Origin: Antedon mediterranea
Lineage: Eukaryota > Echinodermata > Crinoidea > Comatulida > Antedonidae
Direction of reading: 5' to 3'
DNA: 64,000 bases
NCBI RefSeq assembly: GCF_964355755.1
Contig: NC_092674.1
Coordinates: 24,144,001 to 24,208,000 of the forward strand
Both the position numbers and the translations under genes were made by a program. The notes under the pieces were generated by a model. That model saw only the letters and a program-made list of their open reading frames with translations, did no database searches and was not told the DNA's origin. How positions within the stretch are numbered: position 1 is the first letter of the stretch; the number at the start of each line of letters is the position of its first letter. Positions 1-28,086 of the stretch are shown one piece after another.

Positions 1-701
1 GTTTATTCAATATTCAATAAATAAATATTCAATAAATGTTCTAAAAAAAATACATAAAATAATAATTATATAAATACTTGTGATAATAACCAATAAAAAA
101 CATAGTATGTGTGGTGGAAGAAAACATATATAAGTTTAAAAACTTTACGCCTAGGCTTCCAGAAAAAAAAAATATAAAAAAGGAAGGGTTGACCTATCCT
201 ATCCTAGGGGGGATATCCTATACGTATACTGAAACATTAATGATATATTAAATATTAATTGATTTTAAATGTAGTACGGTACTAGGATTTCCAGTGTAGG
301 CCGCGCCTGGACATCCCGAATATGGCCTTGATTGTACGAATTCCGGTGCGGATCCTGAAGGATTAAGTTTGATCAATCAATACATCGTGAAAAACAATAA
401 TATGTACATTGCGTTATATGTAGATGATAAGTATAAAATGTTAAGGTTAGGTTTTGAAGAATTCGTCTACTTCAGAAAAGGGTCCGGGTTGTACCGCAAC
501 ATTCAAAATCATACTTTCTTTTTTTGCTATTGCTAATACTGTTTTATTTGCCTTGCAAACCTCTAAACAATAGTAATAGTAGTGCATACGACATATAGCA
601 AATACAGACTCGAAAGATACTCAATATCTTGAAATAATCGTCTTCCAAATAAAACTTCTTCAGCTCATTAGAGTAAAGATTATTCTGAATTTTTTTTACA
701 G
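1..701 (+). other. Upstream intron of the SLC6-type gene
   Basis: This AT-rich stretch ends in a T-rich tract and AG at 700-701, directly before the first recognisable exon. I found no coding segment in it. The exons for the N-terminus and the first six membrane segments must lie left of the window. Confidence 0.6.
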
Positions 702-826
702 AGATGCAATCATTGTTGCTATCGTCAATTGCGGAACGAGCATCTTTGCTGGATTTGTAATATTTGCTGTGATTGGGTTTATGGCATACGATGCAGGGGT
801 TGATGTGGAGACTGTTGTTGTTTCAG
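702..826 (+). CDS. SLC6-type exon a (membrane segment 7)
   Basis: It begins by completing an Arg codon and encodes the [18 protein letters not shown] helix. It ends in TTTCAG before GTACAT. Family position: segment 7. Confidence 0.9.
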
Positions 827-3800
827 GTACATAAAAAGCTAGCTACCTACTTGGATGAAAACACTGTCGCGACTGAGCTTAGGGTAGATACTGCATCGAT
901 GGCAATTCATCTCGATTCCCATTAGCTAGGCATGCGCAGATGACGCTTTTCATTATGGAGGACGTAAATGTGTTGCCACTTTGGAAGACAAAGAAGAGTC
1001 AAATGATAGCAAACACACTAAGCCAACATTGAACTGTTGACTATGTCAATAAAGAATTCCATAATTTTAGCATACTATTATCTTTGTCTATTTTGTTTGT
1101 TTAGGTCCAGGACTGGCATTCGTAGCCTATCCCGAAGCCATCGCCAGAATGCCCATTTCGCCAATGTGGTCCATCTTGTTTTTCTTCATGGTCTTGCTAC
1201 TCGGACTTGGAAGCATGGTTTGAAATATTTTTATTTCATTGACAAACATCAACTCGGATAATAATAATAATATATAAAAGTTGTCAATTACACATTTAAT
1301 TAATCTATTTCATATATCACGTGTCGTGCATAAATCTAAAATAAATACTACCATACGCTCAGCTTTGTAAACCATTTTGTGAAACGCTGTAGGCCGGCAT
1401 TTGCGCGATACACTGTCTATTAAACTGCTTTACTCTCCAAAATCTGTGATTAATCATTGAATACAACATTACATTTGGACAGTGTATTGCGTAATAATCA
1501 CATAAAGAGTTTCTAAGTCGCAGAATGTGACTGTTTCCATTGATTCGATTTTTACGATTAAATCTGTTTTTAATTTTCAGTTGTGCATGCTGGAAACAGT
1601 GATAACCGGTATTGTTGACGACCTCGAAGCTCGGTTTAAAAACATTCGGAAGTACAAATCTTATATAACCTTAGCGACTTCCATCCTCCTATGCATTTTG
1701 GGATTGCCTCTCATAACTCAGGTACGGTATGACCTTCTCAACATTTTATAAGATACTTTGCAGTCCCCAGTTTTCTGTACGGTACTTTACGACTATGTAA
1801 AGCTCTGTCTACACTATCAAGTTAACCCCATCTCTTTAAATTTAGTGCTACGATGTCTATGAATACACCAATATGCTATCTACGGGGCGCCATTTGGGAT
1901 TAAAATTATTTGTCAACGTCGCAAATTGCGCCCCGTACTATCGTTACAGTTGTAAAAATCTACAGCTAACATCGGCTATAACGTAATGATGATATACCGA
2001 TCGGATGTTATAGGAGAACAGCATTTTCAATCTGCAGAAATCTAGATATTCAGTTCTTGTTGTGTATGCAATGTTATCCCACGAGTATTTATCGGTAAAG
2101 CTAATTGTGTTTACATTATCATACTAATACGCCGCAGCGTGTCGGTTAACTAATTTAACGATTATGGCTATGTGTAAACAATCCTATAACTTACCGTAGC
2201 CTATATTGGAATAGTTCCAATAATGAATGTTATGCTTATTAGAACATTTACCTTAAGCTCTATCAAACTAGTGACAAAAAAAAAAGTGTGATGTGCTCAT
2301 ATATGGTAGTGATATGCCGAAATATGGTAGTGATATGACATCACCATGTCCATGCAGTATATGGGCACGTCAAATTTTTGTCACATAGTATTTGTAGACA
2401 GTGCTTTTAGAGCGGTATCATGTCTAGCGACAATAAACAGCATGCGGTATCGTATCTTCTGCAAACTTTATACCATGTTATACAGTATACCCTCTCCTGA
2501 CACTATACAGTCTCAATTCTTCGACGAACACTTTGAAGTATTAATGCATCTGATGTTTTCATGCACAATCCGATCCAAAATCGTAAATTCGAACTTGTAT
2601 TGCGGAAAGTTCCTTCTCCCTCACTAATATTTGGTTTCCACCAAAGACGCGCAAACACAACGACGTAACAGGGATTTGACCAATCACAAGCGATGGATTA
2701 TTCGAACTGTCACATGCTTGCGTTGCGTTACGTCCTTGCGTTGCGTCCTAGTCGGAACCCCTAGTGGGAACCAAGCATTAAGGCAAATGTACACAGTACA
2801 CGGTAATCTGTATCTATCCTGAACGAAAACCGCCCGTCTGCGTTCCGCCTTGTGTGTGAATTGTCATAAGAAATAACACAGATTCTATTATTGTTATTAC
2901 CACCGTTACCGCTCGTCTGTATAAATTGGCCTAAATGCCTCATTTATGTGTGCTGCTTGTGAAGATGGTCTAGGCCTACCGTATTTCTGTTCTATCAGTT
3001 GAGTCTTAACCATCCTACTGTGACTTCTATTAAAAACCTTTGTTTTCATTATTTAAGCAGTTGACAACAAAACAACACCACAAACAACGTCACAAGAACG
3101 ATAACGACGACGTTGATTTAATTAACTTCAGAATGACTGTACTTTACAGATAGCAAATACTGAACGCAAAAATGTCAATTCTACTAAAGCTCTGTCAACA
3201 CTATCAACCTTTATGTGACAAAAAAATACGATGTGCCCATGGAAATGATGATGTCATATCACTACCATATATGGGCATATTACTACTATATTTGGAAACA
3301 TCACACTTTTTGTCAAACTAGTTTGATAGTGTAGACAGAACTTGTCCAGTTTATGTCATTCTTTTATCCTTTTTTGTTACCCATTATTTATAATTGTTGT
3401 TTTTGTTACCCTAGGGTGGTATTTATCTTCTAACTCTCATGAACGCGTTTTCTGCTGGCCTGACATTACTCCTCTTTGGATTTATGGAATGTATTATTAT
3501 CGCATATATCTATGGTGAGTAGAGTATAAATGTATGCAGTATACTAAACACTAATCCACGCTGTTATGCAAAATTTGGTAAAATTATCTTTCTTAAAACC
3601 CTGCTTAAACCAAAACCGATTTACCTTACCTCGCCATTGTTGAACAAGTGTACTTCGAAAAAGATTTTCATCTGGTTTTATATTAACTATCTGTATACAA
3701 TTCCTTACGTTAAACCAGTAATAAATACGTACTTGTGCGACGTTTCTAAACAAATCTTACGTACTGTATCTATTTCTAAGCAACGCAAAAGCGTACGCTC

Positions 3801-5616
3801 AAGGCAAGTGCATGATCCATCGTTTGTGATTGGTCAAATCACTTACGTTGCCCTTACGTTCTTGCGTCTCTAGTGGGAACTTTATACTTCAAGATACTGT
3901 AGTATATAAAACGTGACATACTCTAGCAGTAACTCGTCCAAAACTATGAACTTACTGTTACTTATTCAGAATTAATTATTATTATCATTATATTTGACAA
4001 AAGAATGTTCGAAGATTTGAAATACGGGGCGCCGTTCGGGATATAGGTTAATTCATTCATTCCGCATAATATACTACTTTTTGAACATTTCTTGCAGGTG
4101 TTGAACGTTATTTACATGATATCACCGCTATGTTAGGATTTCGACCCAGTTTTTATTGGAAAATATGCTGGATGGTTGTAGCGCCTTCGCTTCTCATGGT
4201 AAAATGCATTACATTTTGCATGAAAGTACTGTAATATTTGACGAGTAGTAGGCCTACATGTTATATTTGTTAGGAATTGTAAGGATTAGGAATTCTACAC
4301 GTACAATGGCGTAACGTCTATGAGCGCTCACTGGCGAAACCCAGGGCATGGAGCGTATGAGACCCCTGAGTGCCCAGAAGAAAAAACGATCGAAAAAGCC
4401 TAAAAACGCACAAGGCCTCCAGAGGGCATCAGGTCTCTACGCTACTCCACTGTACACGTACTTTTTCATTTATTTAGTTTTAACAATTTAGTTTTCTCGC
4501 TTTTTTCTACGTAGTTTGTGATAATATTTACATTCGTCTCCTACAACCCAGCCAAATATGGTGAGGACTATGTTTTCCCTGCTTGGGCAGAAGCACTGGG
4601 CTGGCTGATGACCGCCAGTTCCATTTTACCAGTAATCATATATGCTGCTATCTACCTGTTTCAGGAAAAAGGACCTGTCATGGAGGTAAGGCTGAATATG
4701 AGTTTGAGATATGAAATAAAAAATCAAAGCATTTAGTAAAATACCTTGTTATTCCGTGTTCGTAATGGACAATAAAACAGATATCATGTGATACAATTCA
4801 ATTCAATTCACATTTATTTACTCATCGTTTATAAATACAGTTTCATAGCATAAATGATGGCAAGGATCCTGCATAGAGAAGATTACACTTCTGTTTTCGC
4901 AGGACCCTTTTACACATAAAACATAAACAATAAACACAACATAATAGATACAAAATAAAAAAAAAACATTTCCTATATACATTTTAGAGTTGTTCATCAT
5001 CAAAAAGCGATACTGTTTTTCTAACATGATTATTTATACATTTTGTCTTAAATACATATGTACATATGTGATACTGTGTATATAATTTCCCCATGATACT
5101 CTGGATAATTATAGATACAGTATCGATGATCGGCTAGAAAAAGGGTGAACAATCTTATACAGTATATTAGTCCTACTGTAATTTCTGTCGAGTGTAGGTT
5201 ATGGTTAGGCGTTAATTAATACTGTAAATGCAAAACGAGTATCTCTCCGACCAACAATATTACTAACACATTGCAATATCCATGTTTAATTTTAGCGCTT
5301 GAAAAATTCAATGAAGCATAAGTCATTGTGGGGACCAGCTCTTGCGCAACATCGCAAAGAAGCAGGCTATCACATCCTCGAACAAGAAGAAGCGGAAAAT
5401 CGTCTGAACGCATGCGCAGATGACAGCTACTCGTCGTCGATGAATTCAAACGATGATCCCGAACTGGCGCTCAATCTCAAAAGTCACTACGAAAGAACAC
5501 AAATAGATGGTAAAGAAGATCAGGGAGATGTCGGTGCATCGTTCCTTACGGACGATATTCACGCTCGTTACAAGCCAAAAGAACGCCTTTATCCAGATAT
5601 TGAAAGCGCTCTGTAG
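702..5616 (+). CDS. SLC6-family sodium/chloride-dependent transporter, 3' half of gene
   Basis: Seven exons (702-826, 1105-1217, 1581-1721, 3415-3514, 4098-4198, 4515-4685, 5296-5616) join in consistent phase, with GT-AG introns, into 356 C-terminal residues plus a stop. SLC6 proteins are plasma-membrane symporters that use the sodium gradient, usually with chloride, to take up neurotransmitters or amino acids. Recognisable parts are the segment-7 motif [12 protein letters not shown], the loop [13 protein letters not shown], the segment-9/10 border LITQGGIY, and SPA/NPAKYG-type and PAWAEALGW motifs before segment 12. A cytoplasmic tail of about 100 polar residues follows. About six membrane segments are present, matching the second half of the usual twelve. 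The glycine/neutral amino acid transporter branch looks closest, but the substrate cannot be fixed because the binding segments 1, 3 and 6 are outside the window. No frameshift or internal stop is seen. Confidence 0.93.
1105..1217 (+). CDS. SLC6-type exon b (extracellular loop 4 and segment 8)
   Basis: It encodes [17 protein letters not shown] followed by a hydrophobic helix. The acceptor is TTTAG at 1104 and the donor is ATG before GTTTGA. Confidence 0.9.
1581..1721 (+). CDS. SLC6-type exon c (segment 8 end to segment 9)
   Basis: It encodes the [10 protein letters not shown] motif, an intracellular basic stretch and helix 9 ending LPLITQ. Acceptor TTTTCAG, donor CAG before GTACGG. Confidence 0.9.
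1881..1937. repeat. Small hairpin repeat with TACGGGGCGC ends
   Basis: Arms TACGGGGCGCCATTTG (1881-1896) and CAAATTGCGCCCCGTA (1922-1937) are inverted with one mismatch. A single end of the same kind is seen again at about 4023-4034, so this is a small repeat family, probably a MITE remnant. Confidence 0.6.
2255..2407. mobile_element. MITE, TACACTATC family, copy 1
   Basis: An imperfect palindrome whose outer ends resemble AAAGCTCTGTCTACACTATC. Internal pieces are shared with four other copies in the window, for example GTGATGTGC and ATATGGTAGTGATATG. This copy is decayed at both ends. Confidence 0.6.
2631..2776. mobile_element. Palindromic MITE, GGTTCCCACTAG family, copy 1
   Basis: The right end reads CTAGTGGGAACCAAGC and the left end is its degenerate complement. 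The centre carries GACCAATCACAAGCGATGG, found in most other copies in the window. Confidence 0.65.
3186..3342. mobile_element. MITE, TACACTATC family, copy 2
   Basis: The left end reads AAAGCTCTGTCAACACTATC and the right end GATAGTGTAGACAGAACTT, which are inverted. The interior has GATGATGTCATATCACTACC as in copies 4 and 5. It is flanked by TA-containing sequence; no clear target duplication longer than TA is visible. Confidence 0.7.
3415..3514 (+). CDS. SLC6-type exon d (segment 10)
   Basis: It encodes [15 protein letters not shown] and the following helix through AYIYG. The donor is TATG before GTGAGT. Confidence 0.9.
3515..4097 (+). other. SLC6-type intron d/e
   Basis: It contains a truncated GGTTCCCACTAG-family MITE (3778-3880) and a lone TACGGGGCGCC end near 4023. 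Nothing coding is seen. Confidence 0.55.
3778..3880. mobile_element. Palindromic MITE, GGTTCCCACTAG family, copy 2 (short)
   Basis: The right end is CTTGCGTCTCTAGTGGGAAC and the centre has GTGATTGGTCAAATC, the complement of the shared core. The left terminus is missing. Confidence 0.55.
4098..4198 (+). CDS. SLC6-type exon e (loop and segment 11 start)
   Basis: It encodes [18 protein letters not shown], the family's intracellular loop with its R-x-x-x-D-I pattern, then a Trp-rich helix start. Acceptor TTGCAG, donor ATG before GTAAAA. Confidence 0.9.
4304..4452. mobile_element. hAT-type MITE with 8-bp target duplication
   Basis: A 149-bp element with inverted ends CAATGGCGTAACGTC and the complement of GCTACTCCACTG (reads CAGTGGAGTAGC). 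It is flanked by exact TACACGTA copies at 4296-4303 and 4453-4460. An 8-bp duplication and a CAGTGGCGTA-like end are typical of hAT transposons. No coding capacity. Confidence 0.8.
4515..4685 (+). CDS. SLC6-type exon f (segments 11-12)
   Basis: It encodes the end of helix 11, [20 protein letters not shown], and helix 12. The donor is ATGGAG before GTAAGG. Confidence 0.92.
4686..5295 (+). other. SLC6-type last intron
   Basis: AT-rich, with no recognised element or coding segment. Confidence 0.5.
5296..5616 (+). CDS. SLC6-type terminal exon (cytoplasmic tail)
   Basis: It continues from helix 12 with [16 protein letters not shown], a typical post-segment-12 SLC6 tail. About 80 acidic and polar residues follow, ending in a TAG stop at 5614-5616. 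Confidence 0.92.
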   Translation, partial: RLKNSMKHKSLWGPALAQHRKEAGYHILEQEEAENRLNACADDSYSSSMNSNDDPELALNLKSHYERTQIDGKEDQGDVGASFLTDDIHARYKPKERLYPDIESAL

Positions 5617-7873
5617 CTTTTATTTATCTTCCATCTTGCTGCTGACAGCACAAAAACATTTTCAAATTTATTAATACTTTTTCAAAGCAGCTGATGAAGG
5701 TAGTTAAGAGGCTCTAATTTCGTAAAACCCATATTTTCAAATGCAGCTGTTAAAGAAAACTTTAAAGAAAATTTGTTTTTCCGCCGTTTCTCTATCAAAC
5801 AAAATGGAGTTTTCGATTTGCGACGACTGAAACAAAATAGGTCAGGTCAATCGGTGTTTTTTGGTTGTCGTCTGGATACAGAAACAATATAATTTGTGTC
5901 GAGGTGACAGCGAAGATGATGCATACGTCGCAACTTCTGCGCATGCTCATAATGAATTTACCCTTTGTCGTCGCAAATCGACTCGCTTGCGAAAAATGTC
6001 TTAGGTTCAACAAACTTTGAACTGATACATTCGTTTTTGTCAATACATCGGTTTTCATTCGACCTTTTTAAAGAAGTGAAATTATTAGTTTATTATTATT
6101 ATGACAAGAATTTCCGTTTACTGTTATTTGTTTACCCAAGGTTAAAGGTTAAACATACGTCACGGAACATCTAAAATATTATAATGTATTCAGGTAAGAT
6201 AAATTGAATTTCAGGTAATTAAAACAAAAAGAACCATTTTATTTTATGTAAATCAAATATGTTTACAGCGTAATGCGTAAAATAAACAAAACATCAGTAC
6301 GGTTATCCAATGTTTACCAGTTGTTGTATTATCGTGGTTTCTATTTGAAATACCTGTTGTATCTCTTCCAATTTAGTTTTGAGTTTATTAATATCTTAGA
6401 TTACGCAAATTTGAACAAAAAATTATTGAAAAAATGTTCTGTTTTGTTGTCTAAAAGAAAAATAAACTTTCATTGCTGATTATAAATAGTTCTATTTTAA
6501 TTCTTAATCATCGGTAGCAACAAGCTTAGTTCTCACTAGGATGCAACGCAAGAACGTAAGCCGCAACGCAAACCAATTGACCAATCACAAGCAACAGTTG
6601 GAGTAGGCCTTTGATTGGTCAATTCGCTTGTTTGGAACGCTGGTTAGGGAAGTGAAGAGGTTGAACAAAAAGATAATTGGCAAGAATACTCGGATGTCTT
6701 ATTTTATAGAAACCCGTTGTACATATAATTAGTGATAAAATGCTGTAAGCCCACTACTAGAGATAGTGAAGAAGAAGATAAAACGACGTTGTCATCATAA
6801 GAAGGCCATCTAACAACAGAACACTTTGATCTTATGGCTGTGAAAAATACCAACAGTGCTGGCGCGCGGTGTCTGGGGGAGTGGAACTTATCTTGTGGCA
6901 GCCACAGATAAACCATTACTGCCTTCTCATAACAGATCTTGTTTTATATTAACAGCGGCAAATGTCCATTATCTAAATTGTTAATTGACAGTTGGAAAAC
7001 CTCGGCCGCGCCACACACGTACTACATCATCATTTTATAATGACCGTGGTAAACATTAATTTGCACCTATAAGGCGACCCCCTGTCACCCTTTCAACATT
7101 CTGATCATGTATGCAAGTGAAACTTAACTAATTTGAACTCATAGTATAATATTTCTTCTTGGAAATAATTTAGCATGGCCTACTTTACAAACTACCATTC
7201 TGTCTTCTTAAAAACCGTGGTTTGTAAAATAAAAAACATTTTGTATAGGCCTAAAAGACTGGGCCGTCCGACACACTACCTATTCTGTCCTATAACCCAT
7301 GGTTTGTAAAAGAAACCCATTTTTAAAATTAAAAAAGCCAAACATTCGTCTTTATTAAACTGACAAATTGTGGTTAAAACAACTATAATTGGTCTTTTTT
7401 TTTATCGATATTTTCATTTTTATTGTTTTTTTGAGATTTGATTTTTATGAGAGAATTCATTATTCAAAAACCTTTTTTTCAAACTGCTATAGTTTAATAT
7501 TTTGTCGGCCGCCCATACATAACATTGTAGTTTTATGCCGCCCTCAATTACAAAATTAGTTTGCGCGCGGATTACTTAGGCTTTTACACAGATGGTTTTC
7601 TTTGAACTGTACACAAAATGTTTAATTTCTATAGTACAAATACACTTAAAAGATACAGATATAGTTTTAAATATATTATTTGATAATACAAATGGTATAA
7701 TGTTTTGCTTTTAAATCTCAGACATTTATAATAGGATGCAATTAAATTAAAATATCACAATAACGTCTGGATTAGGTCAAGTGTTGGAAGCCGTCTTTTG
7801 TTAATGGGCAAATTTACAGAGAGTGTAGCGGTGAGCTTGCCTTTGTTTAGAAATATCATAAGCTATTGGTAAA
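5617..7873 (+). other. Intergenic region between SLC6-type gene and ISWI
   Basis: It should contain the transporter 3' UTR and the ISWI promoter. A possible polyadenylation signal AATAAA lies at 6461-6466. One GGTTCCCACTAG-family MITE occupies about 6522-6645. No open frame here looks like a real gene. Confidence 0.55.
6522..6645. mobile_element. Palindromic MITE, GGTTCCCACTAG family, copy 3
   Basis: It has a degenerate left end AAGCTTAGTTCTCACTAGG and the shared core TTGACCAATCACAAGC followed by its complement TTTGATTGGTCAATTCGC. The right end is lost. Confidence 0.6.
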
Positions 7874-25451
<17,578 letters not shown>

Positions 25452-26668
25452 ATGCATTTAAGAATGTCTGGACAAAAATGTGCTGTTTTAAAAATAAGTA
25501 CATATTATTTGGTAAAGGAAATTCCATATTCATAGTCTTGTGGTTATAAAATACTAAGTATTTCATTTCAAGTCAATATGCTTAGGAATTCCCCATTCAC
25601 ATAGATACAGTTGTTTTTTTTAATTTTAAGGCCGTTTTCCTAACTGTCGATTGTGAATACGGCCAATTGTGTCCTAAACGTTGGTTTACATTACGTTGAT
25701 TCGGTATCTGTCTCTAGTCTACATTTCGATTTAGGGAGTTAGCTATGCTTTAATAATTAAAATATGTGAGTTTACAATTACAAACGTCGTTATGTTTAGG
25801 GCGGAGCAGAAAATGTATATATTTCATTTTTTTTCTGCCCATTTCCTTCCCTAGGTATGTATGTGTCTAAAATTTGGTACAGTATTTATGTTTTCCCCCC
25901 TAAAAAAAATATGTATTTACTGTTCATGTTAATCGTATTTGTTTTTCAATATTACAGGCTTTTTAGTAATTTTTATAAAAGTATTATACTGTAGTATGTG
26001 GCTTTAATATTTCAAGTAATTAATAAATTAATACTTTTCAACATTTTTTTTGAGTCTGCATTAATTAGTCAAAAATATACATATCTCTTGATTAAAAATA
26101 TCTTTAGTTAATGAAACTACAGTAACAAAATACGTAACCAGACCACACCCTTCGACAGACCACGCCTATACTACACACTTTCCTTATTTTATACTTAGTT
26201 GAATATTTGTGTTATACTTACTTGTATACCACAATGTATTTTTATATAGAATATCAAATTTCACAATTCTTTAGTTATTGTCTCTTTTTACGTAGGAAAA
26301 CCAACATGCTTTTTCATTTTTTTAAACCAGGTTTCACCAGTTTCAAGTCAGTATAAGTTATGACACGCTATGTGTGCAAAATGGTTTATAAATTAGTATT
26401 AAATCGAATCGTCGTTACCTTGTTATTCACTCTTTAGAATAAATTAAAATCAAGGTTAAAACATCAACAATTAAATTATGTAAATAGAAACAGAATCTGA
26501 AAATTTAACTTTTTGTTTGCAAATCTTCTCAATATACCCTCTGTAATATCAGCATTCCATGTAAGCCTACTGTAATATTAAAATATATTTATCAAACTTT
26601 TCTTATACTGCGTTAAAAAAATGTAAATAATGCTAGGATTTGTTTAGGGATCATGTTAAAATTAATTC

Positions 26669-26935
26669 TACTGCAGTTACTGCAGTAAATATATTGTTAT
26701 TTCAATAACATATGATTATAGTTTGTTGAAAGGTAGATTTCCGTACGGCAGTCACTGCAGTAAACAAAACACTGTTTTATTACCAAAACAAGGATTGCTA
26801 AAAATAACCGGATAAAGAGTATGTCAAATACTGCAGTCACTGCAGTAAACACTGTGTATTATTACCAAAACAAGGATTGCTAAAAATAACCGGATAAAGA
26901 GTATGTAAAATTCTGCAGTAACTGCAGTACAATAA
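26669..26935. repeat. ~84-bp tandem repeat with CTGCAG palindromes
   Basis: Two full units starting at 26749 and 26834 share ACCAAAACAAGGATTGCTAA and AACCGGATAAAGAGTATGT. A partial unit starts at 26916. Each unit begins with a palindrome of the form CTGCAGTNACTGCAG, which also occurs near 26670. Confidence 0.8.
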
Positions 26936-27361
26936 TTTTGACAATTGTTGTATCGTAAATCAAGTTTGTTATTAAAAATGGAGAGGACTAAAAGTCGTGT
27001 TTCGGTTTTTTTACTTTCGAAAGCCAGGTCCAAATGCACTGATCAGTATTATATTTGTTAATCAGGTGTAAACCATTGACTAGCGAAAGCTATTTGTTTA
27101 TACCGTTTTGCCTTTGGTGAATAAAGAATTATGAAATATAATCGAAAAAGGTCGGGCGCGAACGGGTGTATTTTTTTATGCCATTTTACGCATGCGCAAA
27201 TTGATTTTTCTCGCTATATAGTTGAATTCAAACGGAACCATACCAGCATATTCATATTATTGTATAACAATGGACTTGAAGATTACTATACGGAACTTCA
27301 ACGGTATTTTAGCCTGGAATTTGTATTACTAAAATGAAATAGACTGGTAAAACAAACTGTT

Positions 27362-27600
27362 TGTTGAGCCGTGAAATGTGCAAAAAGTCACATTTGTGCA
27401 AACAACCACGTTTGAGAAAACATTTTGCCCTCAATTATGCAAACAACCACATTTGCGTAACATGGCAATTTCAAATGTGCAAATCTGTAAATATTCATAA
27501 TCACCAATGCAAACATCACGCCGTTAAATGTTTTGATGTTAAATGTCCAAAAGAAATCCTACAAATGACATTTTATTCAACCAAAATCAGTTTATTAACA
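27362..27600. mobile_element. TGTTGAGCCG element, truncated copy
   Basis: Left end TGTTGAGCCGTGAAATGTGC as in the complete copy at 28891-29437. The match extends weakly to the TTCAACCAAAATC segment, and no right end is present. Confidence 0.65.
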
Positions 27601-27920
27601 ATGACATTCTAATTCTAAATATCCACAATGTTTTCAATATAGCCATAGGCCTACAGTATTTCATTTTAGTAATACAAATTCCAGGCTGAAATAATCTGTG
27701 TTGTTACATTGACTGACAGGTTGTCGCTGCTTGCTGGAAATGGTAACTTCCTTACCGTTGCAATTTAGTTCCGTATAGTAATTGTAAAGAAAATTCCCAA
27801 AATATTACTTATATATAATATATCATTTGATTTTCTACATTTTCTTTAACATGTATTTGCGTTAGGGCCTATGCGCGATTTGAACAATGCGAGGAAATTG
27901 CGAGGATTTCCTAGAAAGTA

Positions 27921-28086
27921 GGTCCACAGAGAAACCGAATTTTGTTATTTTCCTCGCTGACGACATGGGCTTCGGTGATCTTCAATCTTATGGTAACGCA
28001 AACACCAAACATCGATGACTTAGAGAAACATGAAATTAAAAGTTTACACAATTCTATAGCGGGGCACCGATGTGTAGTCCAGCAAG
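27921..28086 (+). pseudogene. Arylsulfatase pseudogene block 1
   Basis: Matches the intact exon 1 from AGGTCC onward, including FVIFLADDMGFGDLQSYGN and MCSPA. It carries an 8-base deletion after GGTAACGCA and a 2-base insertion after the AAACATG site; a TGA arises between them. Confidence 0.88.

Larger units (their letters stand above)
1722..3414 (+). other. SLC6-type intron c/d, filled with short repeats
   Basis: This 1.7 kb intron has no coding segment. It holds the hairpin at 1881-1937, two TACACTATC-ended MITE copies (2255-2407 and 3186-3342), a lone left end of that family at 1799-1825, and one copy of the GGTTCCCACTAG palindromic family (2631-2776). Confidence 0.65.
25452..27920 (+). 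other. ISWI 3' UTR and intergenic DNA
   Basis: A plausible ISWI polyadenylation signal AATAAA is at 26022-26027. A short tandem repeat lies at 26669-26935 and a partial TGTTGAGCCG element at 27362-27600. No gene is recognised. Confidence 0.5.
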
